A program made the translations under genes and the position numbers. Below are positions 19,701 to 27,472 of a stretch of DNA of 64,000 nt, piece by piece. The notes under the pieces were generated by a model that saw nothing but the letters and a program-made list of their open reading frames with translations, was not told the origin of the DNA and searched no databases. The DNA comes from Candidatus Heimdallarchaeota archaeon (GTDB lineage Archaea > Asgardarchaeota > Heimdallarchaeia > Heimdallarchaeales > Kariarchaeaceae), in the NCBI GenBank assembly GCA_026702845.1, contig JADCLS010000020.1, forward strand, positions 1 through 64,000, given 5' to 3'. Position 1 is the stretch's first letter, and each line of letters opens with the position of its first letter.

Positions 19701-20939
19701 ACTCCCTGTACCTGCAGAGCAGGCTGCATTCATGGCATAATCCACGGGCGATTTGTTCTCTATGTAAATATACTTAGAATCCTGCCCTCCAATCTCGAAA
19801 ATCGTTTCTACCTCTGGATCGTAGGATAGAGCACCAGTTGCATGAGCACTTATCTCATTGTATACTGCTGGAGTTCCAATGTATGCTGCTATGATCTCTC
19901 TCGCAGATCCGGTGGTAGCCACAAGATCCATCTGCTGAGAGCCAATTTGGGTGATTATCTGCTCCAGACATTCTTTAGTGGCCTTGATTGGATCACCATT
20001 GGTTCTGTTATAATAACTAGCCACTATTTCTCCACTCTCAACTTCTACTACTGCAATCTTGGTAGTAGTAGATCCACCATCAATTCCCATAATCAATCGA
20101 CCAAATTCTCTCCTTTCAACCTTGGGAGATGATGGAATGATAGTAACCAGCTTCTTAGCTTTTGCTAGCTGAGGAAGTGATTGGAAGGTGGGGTTGAACT
20201 TGATCATAGGTATCTGGTATCGGGGTTGATCCATGGTTAATAATGCGGCACCATATGCTTCATAACAGGCACTTGTATCCTTTACAATAATTTTTGATGA
20301 GCTCATTTTATCCTGTAATATACTCGTCATTGCCTTGTTTTGTGATAAACCACCTATAACTAGAATTATATCATGAGGATGCTGGCTTTTATTTATCAGG
20401 GATATGATTTTAGTAACCATACTTTCGTGTACAGAATATAGAATATCTTCCACACTGGCCTCACCTTTATTCAGTTTGTGTGTGATATCTGATTTACAAT
20501 GGACACTGCATCTGGAAGCTATATGGATTGATTTTCCTTGCATCGCCAGCTCTATTGCACGTTCAAGTTTTAGATTCAATCTCCCGATCTGCTGAATCAA
20601 AAACTCTCCAGATCCTGCAGCACATCTATTATGGGAAAGTACATTCAAAATGCGGTTATTCTTGAGCAGATAGACAGCAAATGCCTCACCACCTAAACTG
20701 ACAATAACATTGAAATTGTCTTCTTCCTCTGCCAGAGCTCTATCTATGGCTTCAGATTCAGAGATGTGGCCATTTTGACCTGCAACTCCATAAAAATAAT
20801 CTTCCTTATACATCTGCTCGACAATTGATTTTGGCTGACCTTGATGTGCAATAATTCTCTGATTATTTATTTTTCCCTCCTCATCCAATTCCACTATTTT
20901 TACTGAAATTGAACCTATATTGATTCCGATCGTTGACAT
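16764..20939 (-). CDS. Giant 2-hydroxyacyl-CoA dehydratase activator-type protein (two BadF/BadG domains plus DUF2229)
   Basis: This 1391-residue protein holds two ASKHA-type ATPase domains of the BadF/BadG/HgdC family. Domain 1 (residues about 1-240) has cysteines C106 and C144/C148. Domain 2 (about 282-540) has G-I-D-G-G-S-T-T-T-K and cysteines C407 and C447. In HgdC one cysteine pair per subunit holds a bridging [4Fe-4S] cluster; here both halves are in one chain. A DUF2229-type region (about 630-860) follows, then a long C-terminal part with further cysteines (FGCNIDN, NECLPLPI). Such activators drive ATP-dependent electron transfer to 2-hydroxyacyl-CoA dehydratases or benzoyl-CoA reductases. 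No dehydratase subunits are adjacent, so the target is unknown. Confidence 0.88.
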   Translation of the reverse strand: MSTIGINIGSISVKIVELDEEGKINNQRIIAHQGQPKSIVEQMYKEDYFYGVAGQNGHISESEAIDRALAEEEDNFNVIVSLGGEAFAVYLLKNNRILNVLSHNRCAAGSGEFLIQQIGRLNLKLERAIELAMQGKSIHIASRCSVHCKSDITHKLNKGEASVEDILYSVHESMVTKIISLINKSQHPHDIILVIGGLSQNKAMTSILQDKMSSSKIIVKDTSACYEAYGAALLTMDQPRYQIPMIKFNPTFQSLPQLAKAKKLVTIIPSSPKVERREFGRLIMGIDGGSTTTKIAVVEVESGEIVASYYNRTNGDPIKATKECLEQIITQIGSQQMDLVATTGSAREIIAAYIGTPAVYNEISAHATGALSYDPEVETIFEIGGQDSKYIYIENKSPVDYAMNAACSAGTGSFLEESASGDLGISVREISDIAMQAETPVQFKAECAAFINSDIRTALQEGYGKKDIIGGLVSSIVNNYLTKVKGPRKVGKKVFMQGGVAKNSSIAYAFALATNKHIIVPPNPELMGAYGVALMALEKEELGLLEMETMETSVLLHNEMKYLGNFTCRACNNYCTINRYQVNDRKFPFGGACSKYESSWSRTKSTDEARDYVSERNAIMLGVENPSNSKTIIGIPRALTTHFLFPLYQTFLKELGFRTVLSDIDERGELYINAPFCFPTQIAHGAVLDLIEKKHVDYIFFPHIIKMPFSLDRKSYICPITQASPFVLKKAFEETKILSPSLDFQHGYENCKQLIKMAVEDLEMDEREVKTAYARAINKQILVEKQLQQLGKEALEEAISTNKTAIVLMGRSYNAFPNETSQSLGRKLASKGIITIPFDCLGKQESTETSWYFSNLILDAVKYTQKYDNVFGLFVSNFGCNIDNFNLEFFRRAMHDKPYLKLDIDSHSADAGTQTRIEAFLEIIANYQRKHTSDTGDDFILSEIIEKDGDFKVKTSSNELLEINDKRITYHFPVFTKYHNEIFYYAFRWMGLTAGHPLSLSTEQLNRGLQYTSGNECLPLPIFIGQMLEIYEQKKPGEIIGVYMIAGGEPCVVASYSGVLRKFIMDHKLTDIFLFEPHLEMNNVYNLSKIGIFRTLPIGFIIGDIITEIFYVLKTVGGKNAISQLDTYWQELLNHAETRDSFNEYLPTFIDKLTQIEVHSDPKLHPKIVISGDFFVRFDEFFFKGLPERYAEKGIILKPVDLSELLIYGSYDDMIIYSKEINATPHTKKGLFKAMRSIRQPSGRKYMASWAYAKLIEKIERDYREKFEETGLLIAEPNKLGQVINYANEHIDPSIMGETILTVGKAVEAMSEDYQGILVLGPFSCLPFRISEAILKPLSLENNFPFLSFETDGRAIPPSFLRLVDVHIQQIIRNQEDHIVSLPIFEGSKRI

Positions 20940-21091
20940 AGCTTAATCACTATTATAGAGCGAAAAAGAAATCACAGATTAATATATATTCCCATTTTTC
21001 GTATCATATTTACTCGATTGAATAGATTTTTCTACACCAAAATGGGTGAATAATTGAATTTGGTATCATCTATGGTAGCATTTTTGCTAGT

Positions 21092-22351
21092 TTATTCACT
21101 TTGCTTGATCAAACGTGCAATATTCCTTCCCATGATAATCGATGATTCCATGGTTGGGCTAAGTGTATCAATTGAATTTCCATAATATAGATTGTCCTCT
21201 AGTATGATTTTGTCAAACTGTTCTACAGGTTCCAATTCTGGATAGGTATAGGGTACGGTAACCTCCATCTTTTTGTGAATCTTATTGAACATCTTGTGTA
21301 ATTCATCTTCAGCTATGGGTTTGGATGAGGATAAGGTCCAAACAGGAGTACCACTGATTAATGATCGTTTTTTATTCATCCCCTTCATAGGAGCATTTGA
21401 TCCATCTGTGGTCATAATCATATCCGGGGCAGAGGATACGCCAAAATATTGGGGATTTATCTCACCAGTGAGTATGGTTTTGGTATATGGCACAAAATCT
21501 CGTTTGAAGGGTGTGAAATCGATATTCTCTAGCTTAATATTTGCGATTTCTAAAGGCGTAAAGATTACTACTATATCAAATATTTCTTCTCCATTTTCGG
21601 TGGTTAGTATGAATTTTCCATCACTAGGTGCTATTTTAGTGACAGCAGTGGATAAACGCAACTTAGCTTGTGATCTCTCTATCATCTGTTCAGCAAGAGT
21701 CCTGTTACCATTTTTTATGTAATAAATGGGTTCTCCATCAGAAGCCACCAATGAGACAAATCCTGCAAAACCATTCATACTCCTTCTTCCACATTGATGA
21801 TAGATGTATCTTGTGGCTGGAATTGCCAACTCGTCAATGATCTTGTCATTTATTCCTTCCTGTCTCAGTCCATCTACGAATTGCTTGGAATATAACCCTG
21901 AGAAACTCATATTATCAATCATCTCCTCCATAGTTTGGAATATTTTGTCCTCATCTTGGAACTGTCGTACTTTGGATTTAGTTAGCTTGATGGCTGATTG
22001 CAGTTTGAAAACACCAAACCCGAATCTGAACAGAAATTTGAGATTATTAATGAAACTGGAATGCCCAGTTTGAAATCTCATTTTTTCTCCATCCCACAAT
22101 CCGAACGTATCAGAGCTAAGGATTTCCTTCTCAACATTCAATTCATCTGTCAATCTCATGATATGTTTGTTGATGGAGTGGAAGAAACCAGCACCTACTT
22201 CTACTTTAATCCCTTCAAATTCCACAAAACGCACACGTCCTCCTGCAACTTCACGTTTCTCAAAAACAGTGATATCCAGATCTGTATCCTTCAAATGATA
22301 TGCCACAGCTGCTCCTCCCACACCTGAACCGATTATAGCTAGTTTTTTCAT
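21092..22351 (-). CDS. FAD-dependent oxidoreductase resembling prenylcysteine oxidase
   Basis: This 419-residue flavoprotein has the N-terminal dinucleotide fold (I-I-G-S-G-V-G-G-A-A-V-A-Y) and F-E-K-R-E-V-A-G-G-R. Beyond these, V-E-V-G-A-G-F-F-H-S-I-N-K-H-x-M-R and M-N-G-F-A-G-F-V-S-L-V-A-S-D-G line up by eye with eukaryotic prenylcysteine oxidase. The corresponding human regions read approximately YEAGGSVIHPLNLHMKRF and INxFVGAVSLAG. No signal peptide is visible, unlike the lysosomal enzyme. It may act on prenylated thioethers or on other isoprenoid substrates; amine-oxidase or phytoene-desaturase relatives are the alternative. It stands just upstream of the giant activator gene on the same strand, 152 bases away. 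Confidence 0.75.
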   Translation of the reverse strand: MKKLAIIGSGVGGAAVAYHLKDTDLDITVFEKREVAGGRVRFVEFEGIKVEVGAGFFHSINKHIMRLTDELNVEKEILSSDTFGLWDGEKMRFQTGHSSFINNLKFLFRFGFGVFKLQSAIKLTKSKVRQFQDEDKIFQTMEEMIDNMSFSGLYSKQFVDGLRQEGINDKIIDELAIPATRYIYHQCGRRSMNGFAGFVSLVASDGEPIYYIKNGNRTLAEQMIERSQAKLRLSTAVTKIAPSDGKFILTTENGEEIFDIVVIFTPLEIANIKLENIDFTPFKRDFVPYTKTILTGEINPQYFGVSSAPDMIMTTDGSNAPMKGMNKKRSLISGTPVWTLSSSKPIAEDELHKMFNKIHKKMEVTVPYTYPELEPVEQFDKIILEDNLYYGNSIDTLSPTMESSIIMGRNIARLIKQSE

Positions 22352-22518
22352 TTTAGATCTACCCTATTCTATCTAATTGGCAATATTAACTCCTATTATA
22401 AGAATTATTGGAATATATTAACAGGGGATAAATTTCTAATCAATTTTATAGAATTATTTTATATTAACATTAAAATTGTAGAACACACTGAAAAATAATG
22501 AATCTATAAGTGCACTTG

Positions 22519-23448
22519 ATGAAATGGTCGATTGAATCTATTCCATCTCTCGATGGAAAGATAGCAGTTGTTACTGGAGCAAATTCCGGATTAGGCTTTG
22601 AAACAGCCAAAGTACTCAGTTCTCGAGGCTGTACTGTGCTTATGGCTTGTAGAGATCTAGGGAAGGGAGAGCAGGCAATACAATCAATATTATCATCATG
22701 TCCTGAAGCATCCTTAGTTCTGTTGGAACTGGATCTGGCCAATCAGGAATCAATCTATGCCTGTGCGGGTGAAATTCTTGAACATTACAAGAGATTGGAT
22801 CTGCTATACAATAATGCTGGACTTATGGCAATACCGTTCTCCCGTACAGTCGATGGATTTGAGACACAGATTGGAGTGAATCATCTTGGTCATTTTCTAT
22901 TTACTGCACTTCTCTTTCCACTGATACGTGACACGCCCCAGGCTAGGATAATTACTATCAGCTCAGTATTTCATTACCTTGGTAGAATAAGTATAGATGA
23001 CCTCATCTTTGAGAACAGACGATATAATAAATGGTTAGCCTACGCACAATCAAAGCTTGCTAACCTGCTGTTCACTTTCGAGTTGCAGAGGAGAATTAAG
23101 GCAGCAGGATATAATACTATTGCAGTTGCTGCACATCCAGGTTACGCAGTTACTCACTTGCAGACGAAAGGTGCAGAGATGGAGGGTCGAAGCATACGAA
23201 GAAAGATAGTATCTCTAATGAATGCATTATTTGGGTTCTCTGCATATCATGGTGCACATTCGCAGATTCGTGCAGGAACAGATCCCAGTGTAAAGGGAGG
23301 TGATTATTTTGGACCTGGCTTATTGAATTGGTTTTTCCCTAATCGTCCTAAGAAAGTCTGGTCCACTAGAAGGGCAAACAATGAGGAGGTCGCTTCAACA
23401 TTATGGGAACTTTCAGAAGAGTTATTGGGTTTTGAATTTACAGTTTAA
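22519..23448 (+). CDS. Short-chain dehydrogenase/reductase, retinol-dehydrogenase-like
   Basis: This 309-residue NAD(P)-binding Rossmann enzyme has T-G-A-N-S-G-L-G-F (cofactor loop), N-N-A-G (strand 4), the catalytic Ser in I-T-I-S-S-V and Y-A-Q-S-K (Tyr-Lys pair). The C-R-D motif after strand 2 suggests NADP preference as in retinol dehydrogenase and WWOX relatives. I start it at ATG 22519; a GTG nine bases upstream is in frame. The substrate is unknown, probably a lipophilic alcohol or ketone. The last 4 bases overlap the convergent small membrane gene. Confidence 0.88.
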   Translation: MKWSIESIPSLDGKIAVVTGANSGLGFETAKVLSSRGCTVLMACRDLGKGEQAIQSILSSCPEASLVLLELDLANQESIYACAGEILEHYKRLDLLYNNAGLMAIPFSRTVDGFETQIGVNHLGHFLFTALLFPLIRDTPQARIITISSVFHYLGRISIDDLIFENRRYNKWLAYAQSKLANLLFTFELQRRIKAAGYNTIAVAAHPGYAVTHLQTKGAEMEGRSIRRKIVSLMNALFGFSAYHGAHSQIRAGTDPSVKGGDYFGPGLLNWFFPNRPKKVWSTRRANNEEVASTLWELSEELLGFEFTV

Positions 23449-23696
23449 TTTGATTTCTTACCTTTCCAGGGATAAAAATTATATAATAAGAAAAGTGAGA
23501 AGATGGGAAATACAAGTGCGTAGAATGGATCTATATTGTAAAGTGCCATTGAAATGATGGTAACTATGATTAGAATACCAAAAACCTCGAAAATAGAGCT
23601 TCCATAGAATTTTTTCATATCTGAATCAATAACATCTCTATTTGCCTCTAACTTCTGAAGGGACATGGGATTTTTGTACCTCTCTTCTTTAGACAT
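23445..23696 (-). CDS. Small two-helix membrane protein
   Basis: This 83-residue protein has a charged N-terminal 30 residues, then two hydrophobic helices (about 34-52 and 55-74) and a basic W-K-G-K-K-S-N end. No family is recognised. It lies on the opposite strand to its neighbours, overlaps the SDR by 4 bases and is divergent from the MoaD-like gene. Composition and the ATG start support a real gene; function unknown. Confidence 0.6.
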   Translation of the reverse strand: MSKEERYKNPMSLQKLEANRDVIDSDMKKFYGSSIFEVFGILIIVTIISMALYNIDPFYALVFPIFSLFLLYNFYPWKGKKSN

Positions 23697-23831
23697 AATA
23701 TGAGATATTACTCACTTTGTAATAAATATACCCTGAGTGTCCTGTGTGAATCAAAAAAAATACACGAATCAAATCGTTTTACTTTCTCGTTAACTGATAG
23801 ATTTTTCAATAAGATACCATACATTCTTTTT

Positions 23832-24146
23832 ATGCTTGATGTTCATTTCTTCGGTACGTTACGAAAATACAGTGAATTCAAAGGGGTAACAGATGATTCA
23901 GTGGTATATGTTGATTATAAAGAAGGTGAAACCATAGCTGAGTTACTGAAAAGAATGGGAGTTGTGGAGGAGGTTGGTGAGGTTTTCATTAATCATCTTG
24001 TAAAAGATTTAGATGATATTATAGAATCTGATGGTTCACGTATAGCTGTCTTTGAAGATAGAATGAGGCTTCTCTGTGGCGGACAACATCTCAAGGGACA
24101 CGGTTATATTACCAAAAAAGACCACAAGAAGCAGAATTACTGGTGA
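23832..24146 (+). CDS. MoaD/ThiS-like ubiquitin-fold protein with C-terminal extension
   Basis: This 104-residue beta-grasp protein starts at ATG 23832, where the fold begins (M-L-D-V-H-F-F-G-T-L-R-K-Y); the open frame runs upstream but that part is not protein-like. The pattern F-I-N-H-L-V-K-D-L-D...D-G-S-R-I-A-V-F matches MoaD/ThiS. Instead of ending in Gly-Gly it continues R-L-L-C-G-G-Q-H and then about 16 further, partly basic residues. It could be a sulfur carrier that needs trimming, or a non-carrier MoaD-like protein. It lies upstream of a canonical MoaD/ThiS gene, a ModE-type regulator and AOR. Confidence 0.72.
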   Translation: MLDVHFFGTLRKYSEFKGVTDDSVVYVDYKEGETIAELLKRMGVVEEVGEVFINHLVKDLDDIIESDGSRIAVFEDRMRLLCGGQHLKGHGYITKKDHKKQNYW

Positions 24147-24225
24147 TTGATTTTTTCTCTATATTTTGTCTCCTAATTGATCCTTTTCCAATACCTTAAT
24201 CTTTGTATTACCTGTCTATGATTTC

Positions 24226-24480
24226 GTGGAAAAGCAGATTAGCGTTTCAGTCAAAGTATATGCAACTCTTAGAGAATATATGACACCTAAACCAAAACTG
24301 GGAGAGCCGATTATCTTAGAAATGCCTGAATCTGCACTAATAGAGGACGTGGTGATCAAACTTGGGTTGCCTGTGGATGAAGTAACCATCATTTTTATGA
24401 ATCATCAGCATGTTAAGTTGCATGATCAACTCATCCCAGGTGCATCAATAGGATTATTTCCACCAGTAGGAGGAGGATAA
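24226..24480 (+). CDS. MoaD/ThiS-family sulfur carrier
   Basis: This 84-residue beta-grasp protein starts with GTG and ends in the canonical F-P-P-V-G-G-G tail. The terminal Gly would be adenylated and thiocarboxylated to donate sulfur, most plausibly for the molybdo/tungstopterin dithiolene, given the AOR downstream. The codons of its last residues also provide a GGAGGAGG ribosome site for the next gene, which starts one base after the stop. Thiamine or tRNA thiolation is an alternative role. Confidence 0.88.
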   Translation: MEKQISVSVKVYATLREYMTPKPKLGEPIILEMPESALIEDVVIKLGLPVDEVTIIFMNHQHVKLHDQLIPGASIGLFPPVGGG

Positions 24481-24481
24481 T

Positions 24482-24823
24482 TTGAAAGGAACATCAGATC
24501 GTTTGACTATCAAATTTAAGATATGGTTTGAAAAACAGGGTGATATTGAGGCCCATGCTCTTGGAGAGAAGAAAATTGAGCTTTTGAAAACAATCGATAC
24601 TCTGGGATCAATTAAAAAATCAGCAGATCATTTATCCATCGATTACAAGTTAGCCTGGGATATGATCAATAATATGAATTCTATGTTTGAGGATGTAGAA
24701 TTTGTTATTAGCAGAAGAGGTAGATCTGGAGGTGCAAGCCTAACTGATTATGGAAAATCAATTATTGATAAATATGAGGAAGCTTTCTCCAAGATGAATA
24801 ATTATATTGATAATATTGATTGA
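24482..24823 (+). CDS. ModE-type winged-helix regulator without a molybdate domain
   Basis: This 113-residue protein starts with TTG directly after a GGAGGAGG site. It shows the ModE/LysR-like DNA-binding pattern: G-E-K-K-I-E-L-L-K-T-I-D, then G-S-I-K-K-S-A-D-H-L, then Y-K-L-A-W-D-M-I, and a wing ending G-R-S-G-G-A-S-L-T-D-Y-G. The TOBE molybdate/tungstate domains of full ModE are missing, as in many single-domain archaeal versions. It probably controls the adjacent sulfur carrier and AOR genes; palindromes at 24945 and 25015 are candidate sites. The effector is unknown. Confidence 0.85.
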   Translation: MKGTSDRLTIKFKIWFEKQGDIEAHALGEKKIELLKTIDTLGSIKKSADHLSIDYKLAWDMINNMNSMFEDVEFVISRRGRSGGASLTDYGKSIIDKYEEAFSKMNNYIDNID

Positions 24824-24909
24824 ATATTTTTTACGAAGGATATGTGATTTACGAAAATCGATATTAAGAGTTTTGTTGATATAATGCTATACTTTGCTGT
24901 TTCAAAAAA

Positions 24910-24918
24910 GTTGTCAAC
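24910..24918. promoter_or_regulatory. Short palindrome upstream of AOR
   Basis: GTTGTCAAC is a short palindrome carrying the same GTTGTC half-site as the larger palindrome at 25015, about 105 bases downstream. Repetition of a half-site in one promoter region suggests a regulator site; the protein is unknown. Confidence 0.3.
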
Positions 24919-24944
24919 ATGGCTTTACATTTTAAACTAATTAT

Positions 24945-24961
24945 ACGTACGGGGTGTACGT
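24945..24961. promoter_or_regulatory. Inverted repeat, candidate operator of AOR
   Basis: ACGTAC-GGGGT-GTACGT is a perfect 6-5-6 inverted repeat about 80 bases upstream of the AOR TATA box. It lies within the 243-base gap after the ModE-type regulator gene. Spacing and symmetry fit a dimeric regulator site; the binding protein is inferred at best. Confidence 0.42.
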
Positions 24962-25014
24962 GGATAGTAAAATATGTGCGCACTGCAGATTTTATTCTGT
25001 GGAGTGGTTTGATC

Positions 25015-25027
25015 GTTGTCTGACAAC
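25015..25027. promoter_or_regulatory. Palindrome abutting the AOR TATA box
   Basis: GTTGTC-T-GACAAC is a perfect palindrome whose last base is the first of the TATA-like CTTTATAAAG. A protein bound here would cover the BRE/TATA region and block TBP/TFB, a common archaeal repression geometry. The binding protein is not known. Confidence 0.45.
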
Positions 25028-25036
25028 TTTATAAAG
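25027..25036 (+). promoter_or_regulatory. TATA-like box of AOR
   Basis: CTTTATAAAG lies about 35 bases before ATG 25067, so transcription should start near 25058. This also shows that the in-frame TTG at 25016, which is upstream of the box, cannot be the start of the protein. Confidence 0.55.
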
Positions 25037-25066
25037 AACACACTACGAAAATCATCTCGGATACAC

Positions 25067-26836
25067 ATGTCAGGTAAAATCTTACGAATTGATATGAAGA
25101 ATCTCTCAAGTAAATGGGAAGATGTCCCCGATAAATACAAGTATCTGGGAGGAAGAGGTATGACCTCCAATATCATCAATGATGAAGTTCCAGCACTAAC
25201 CGAGCCATTAGGGGGCAAAAATAAATTTGTTGTCGCACCCGGGATCGTCACTGGAACCACTGCCCCCTCATCTGGTAGACTCTCAGTGGGTGGAAAATCT
25301 CCACTCACCGGAGGTATCAAGGAGGCAAATGCTGGTGGACGAACACCACATAAACTCGCTCGTGCGGGAGTAAAGGCATTGATCATTGAAAATCAGCCTT
25401 CTGATAATGATGCATGGTATAATATCCACATCAAGAAGAATGATGTTGAGATCGTACAGGCCAATGATTTCAAAATGATGGGTGCCTATGATCTTATTAA
25501 GAAACTCTGGGATGCCAATGGTAACAAACCTGGAATAATCGGATCTGGTATCGCTGGCCAGTTGAAGCTGAAGGGAGCAGGTGTTTTTGGCAATAATGTT
25601 GAAAACAGTGACCCCGGACGGTATGCTGGACGAGGAGGTCTTGGTGCTGTTTTGGGTTCCAAGAATGTAATTGCCATAGTAACTGATGATTCAGGTGCTG
25701 AGGTTAGAAAACCTGTGGACGCTGATAAATTCAAGGCAGGAGCCAAGAAACTACGTGATGCATTAACTGGACACGCAGTCACCGGTGACAATGGTGGCCT
25801 ACAGAATTATGGTACTAATGTCCTCATGAATATCCTTAACGAAGCAGGTGGCCTTCCTTCCATGAATTGGACCAAGGGTTCTTTTGCAGGGGCATCAAAG
25901 ATCTCAGGTGAGGCTGTTCATGAAAGGATCGATCTTATGAAAGAGAAGTATGGTGATGATACAGATGCTCAGTATGCTCATGCCTGTCATCCCGGATGTG
26001 TCATGAAATGTTCCAATGTGGTTCCCAGAGCAGATGGTAGTACCCATGTTTCTCCTCTAGAATATGAATCCTCATGGTCACTGGGTACTAATTGTGGTAT
26101 TGATAATTTGGATGATGTATTGGAACTCAACAGACTTTGCAATGATCTGGGTCTTGATACCATCGAGATGGGTAACGCTATTGCTGTTGCCATGGATGGT
26201 GGAGTCTTAGAATTTGGTGATGGAAAAGGTGCAATTGAATTACTCAAAGAGGTCGGAAAGGGAACTGCCAAGGGTAGAGTCATTGGTTCTGGTGCACTCA
26301 CCACTGGTAATGTCTTCGGAGTGTCCAGAGTAGGTCATGTTAAGGGGCAATCCATGCCGGCCTATGATCCACGTGCTGTTAAAGGAATTGGTGTGACATA
26401 CGCCACCAATCCCATGGGTGGTGATCATACTGCAGGGTATACCATTGCTGCTGAGGTTTTGGGTATCAAAGGTGAGGTAACTGATCCTCGAGCACTTGAT
26501 AAAGCTGGCTTATCCAAAGCATTTCAGGAAACCACTGCCTACATAGATTCAACAGGTTACTGTTTATTCACTGCCTTTGCTATACTTGATGTGGATGAGG
26601 GTTTTGCAGGAATGAATGAGACTGTTGAGGCCATGTTTGGAGCTGAATTCTCACTGGCTGATGTAACGAAATATGGACGTGATATCCTAAATGCTGAACT
26701 TGACTTCAATGCAAGAGCTGGATTCACCAAACTCGATGATAGGCTACCTGAATTCATGCAAACCGAGGCCATTCCACCACTCAATGTCACCTTTGATGTT
26801 ACTGATGAGGAATTGGACAAAGTTCACGGAAAGTAA
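25067..26836 (+). CDS. aor: Aldehyde:ferredoxin oxidoreductase family protein
   Basis: This 589-residue tungsten-type enzyme oxidises aldehydes to acids and passes electrons to ferredoxin. I start it at ATG 25067 (M-S-G-K-I-L-R-I-D-M), the usual N-terminus. Pterin-binding features include L-G-G-R-G-M and the G-T-x-A-P-S-S-G-R loop. Cluster cysteines form C-H-P-G-C-V-M-K-C, with the fourth in S-T-G-Y-C-L-F. Length is typical (about 600). The substrate within the AOR/FOR/GOR family cannot be told from sequence alone. The upstream sulfur carriers and ModE-type regulator fit tungstopterin supply and control. Confidence 0.95.
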   Translation: MSGKILRIDMKNLSSKWEDVPDKYKYLGGRGMTSNIINDEVPALTEPLGGKNKFVVAPGIVTGTTAPSSGRLSVGGKSPLTGGIKEANAGGRTPHKLARAGVKALIIENQPSDNDAWYNIHIKKNDVEIVQANDFKMMGAYDLIKKLWDANGNKPGIIGSGIAGQLKLKGAGVFGNNVENSDPGRYAGRGGLGAVLGSKNVIAIVTDDSGAEVRKPVDADKFKAGAKKLRDALTGHAVTGDNGGLQNYGTNVLMNILNEAGGLPSMNWTKGSFAGASKISGEAVHERIDLMKEKYGDDTDAQYAHACHPGCVMKCSNVVPRADGSTHVSPLEYESSWSLGTNCGIDNLDDVLELNRLCNDLGLDTIEMGNAIAVAMDGGVLEFGDGKGAIELLKEVGKGTAKGRVIGSGALTTGNVFGVSRVGHVKGQSMPAYDPRAVKGIGVTYATNPMGGDHTAGYTIAAEVLGIKGEVTDPRALDKAGLSKAFQETTAYIDSTGYCLFTAFAILDVDEGFAGMNETVEAMFGAEFSLADVTKYGRDILNAELDFNARAGFTKLDDRLPEFMQTEAIPPLNVTFDVTDEELDKVHGK

Positions 26837-26904
26837 TATACCTAAATTTCAATGAAAAATAATAAATGAGCAAATCTATTATTCAATTTTTACTTATTAT
26901 AATA

Positions 26905-27342
26905 TCATTTTACCTGTCCAAATACATGAATTGGCTCTACCTCAATTATAATATGCTCATCTGAAGTCATAATCTTCTCAATCCTTTCCTCGATGAGTTT
27001 CTCCTCCACATATTTCTTGACCATAATTTCTACTACTTCTTTAAACTGATTATAAGTAGATTTTACTCTGACTGCTGCATTCCCTATAATGCTGAGATAG
27101 GGATATCCTGAGGCAGGTAGTATATTTATTCCGATTTTATTAGAACCCTCTGAGATATACCTGTATTTTGCTGACTTATTGGTTGTGATGATATATAATT
27201 TTTCTTTGTAGTATCCTATCCATACCGGGGCTTGATGAGGATAGTGTGATCTTGGATTGATGACAGCCACTACGCCATAGTGATTCTCATTGGTGAGGTA
27301 GTTAATCTGGGTTTGGGAAAACATATATCTGTTACATCTCAT
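26905..27342 (-). CDS. Pyridoxamine-5'-phosphate-oxidase-like flavin-binding protein
   Basis: This 145-residue protein has the split-barrel pattern of PPOX-type FMN/F420 proteins. It shows a G-V-V-A-V-I-N-P strand, P-H-Q-A-P-V-W-I-G-Y-Y, K-L-Y-I-I-T-T-N-K-S-A-K-Y-R-Y-I and a later S-I-I-G-N-A-A-V-R-V strand. The Lys-Ser-x-Lys segment is where these proteins bind the flavin phosphate. Substrate unknown. A second ATG lies at residue 7. It is convergent with AOR and divergent from the TPR-longin gene. Confidence 0.78.
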   Translation of the reverse strand: MRCNRYMFSQTQINYLTNENHYGVVAVINPRSHYPHQAPVWIGYYKEKLYIITTNKSAKYRYISEGSNKIGINILPASGYPYLSIIGNAAVRVKSTYNQFKEVVEIMVKKYVEEKLIEERIEKIMTSDEHIIIEVEPIHVFGQVK

Positions 27343-27443
27343 CTCTTATTATTAGTTTGTGATTGATGAATTTGTATTATACGTTGCATTTCTATCTACG
27401 ATTACGCATTTTTTGATCGAACTACAAGATTCATTTCGATAAT

Positions 27444-27453
27444 GCTATATAAC
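27444..27453 (+). promoter_or_regulatory. TATA-like box of the TPR-longin gene
   Basis: GCTATATAAC is centred about 24 bases before ATG 27473, the spacing expected for a leaderless archaeal transcript. Confidence 0.5.
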
Positions 27454-27472
27454 GATCTTACTCTTCTGTCCT

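Noticed and set aside
23700..23831. N-terminal 44-residue extension of the MoaD-like protein
   Set aside because: The beta-grasp fold starts at ATG 23832. A TATA-like stretch lies inside the proposed extension, and its composition is not protein-like.
25016..25066. TTG start 17 codons upstream for AOR
   Set aside because: It lies upstream of the TATA box and inside the palindrome, and the family N-terminus begins at ATG 25067.
24937..25386. 149-residue minus-strand frame over the AOR start
   Set aside because: It is antisense to conserved AOR coding sequence, so it is a shadow frame.
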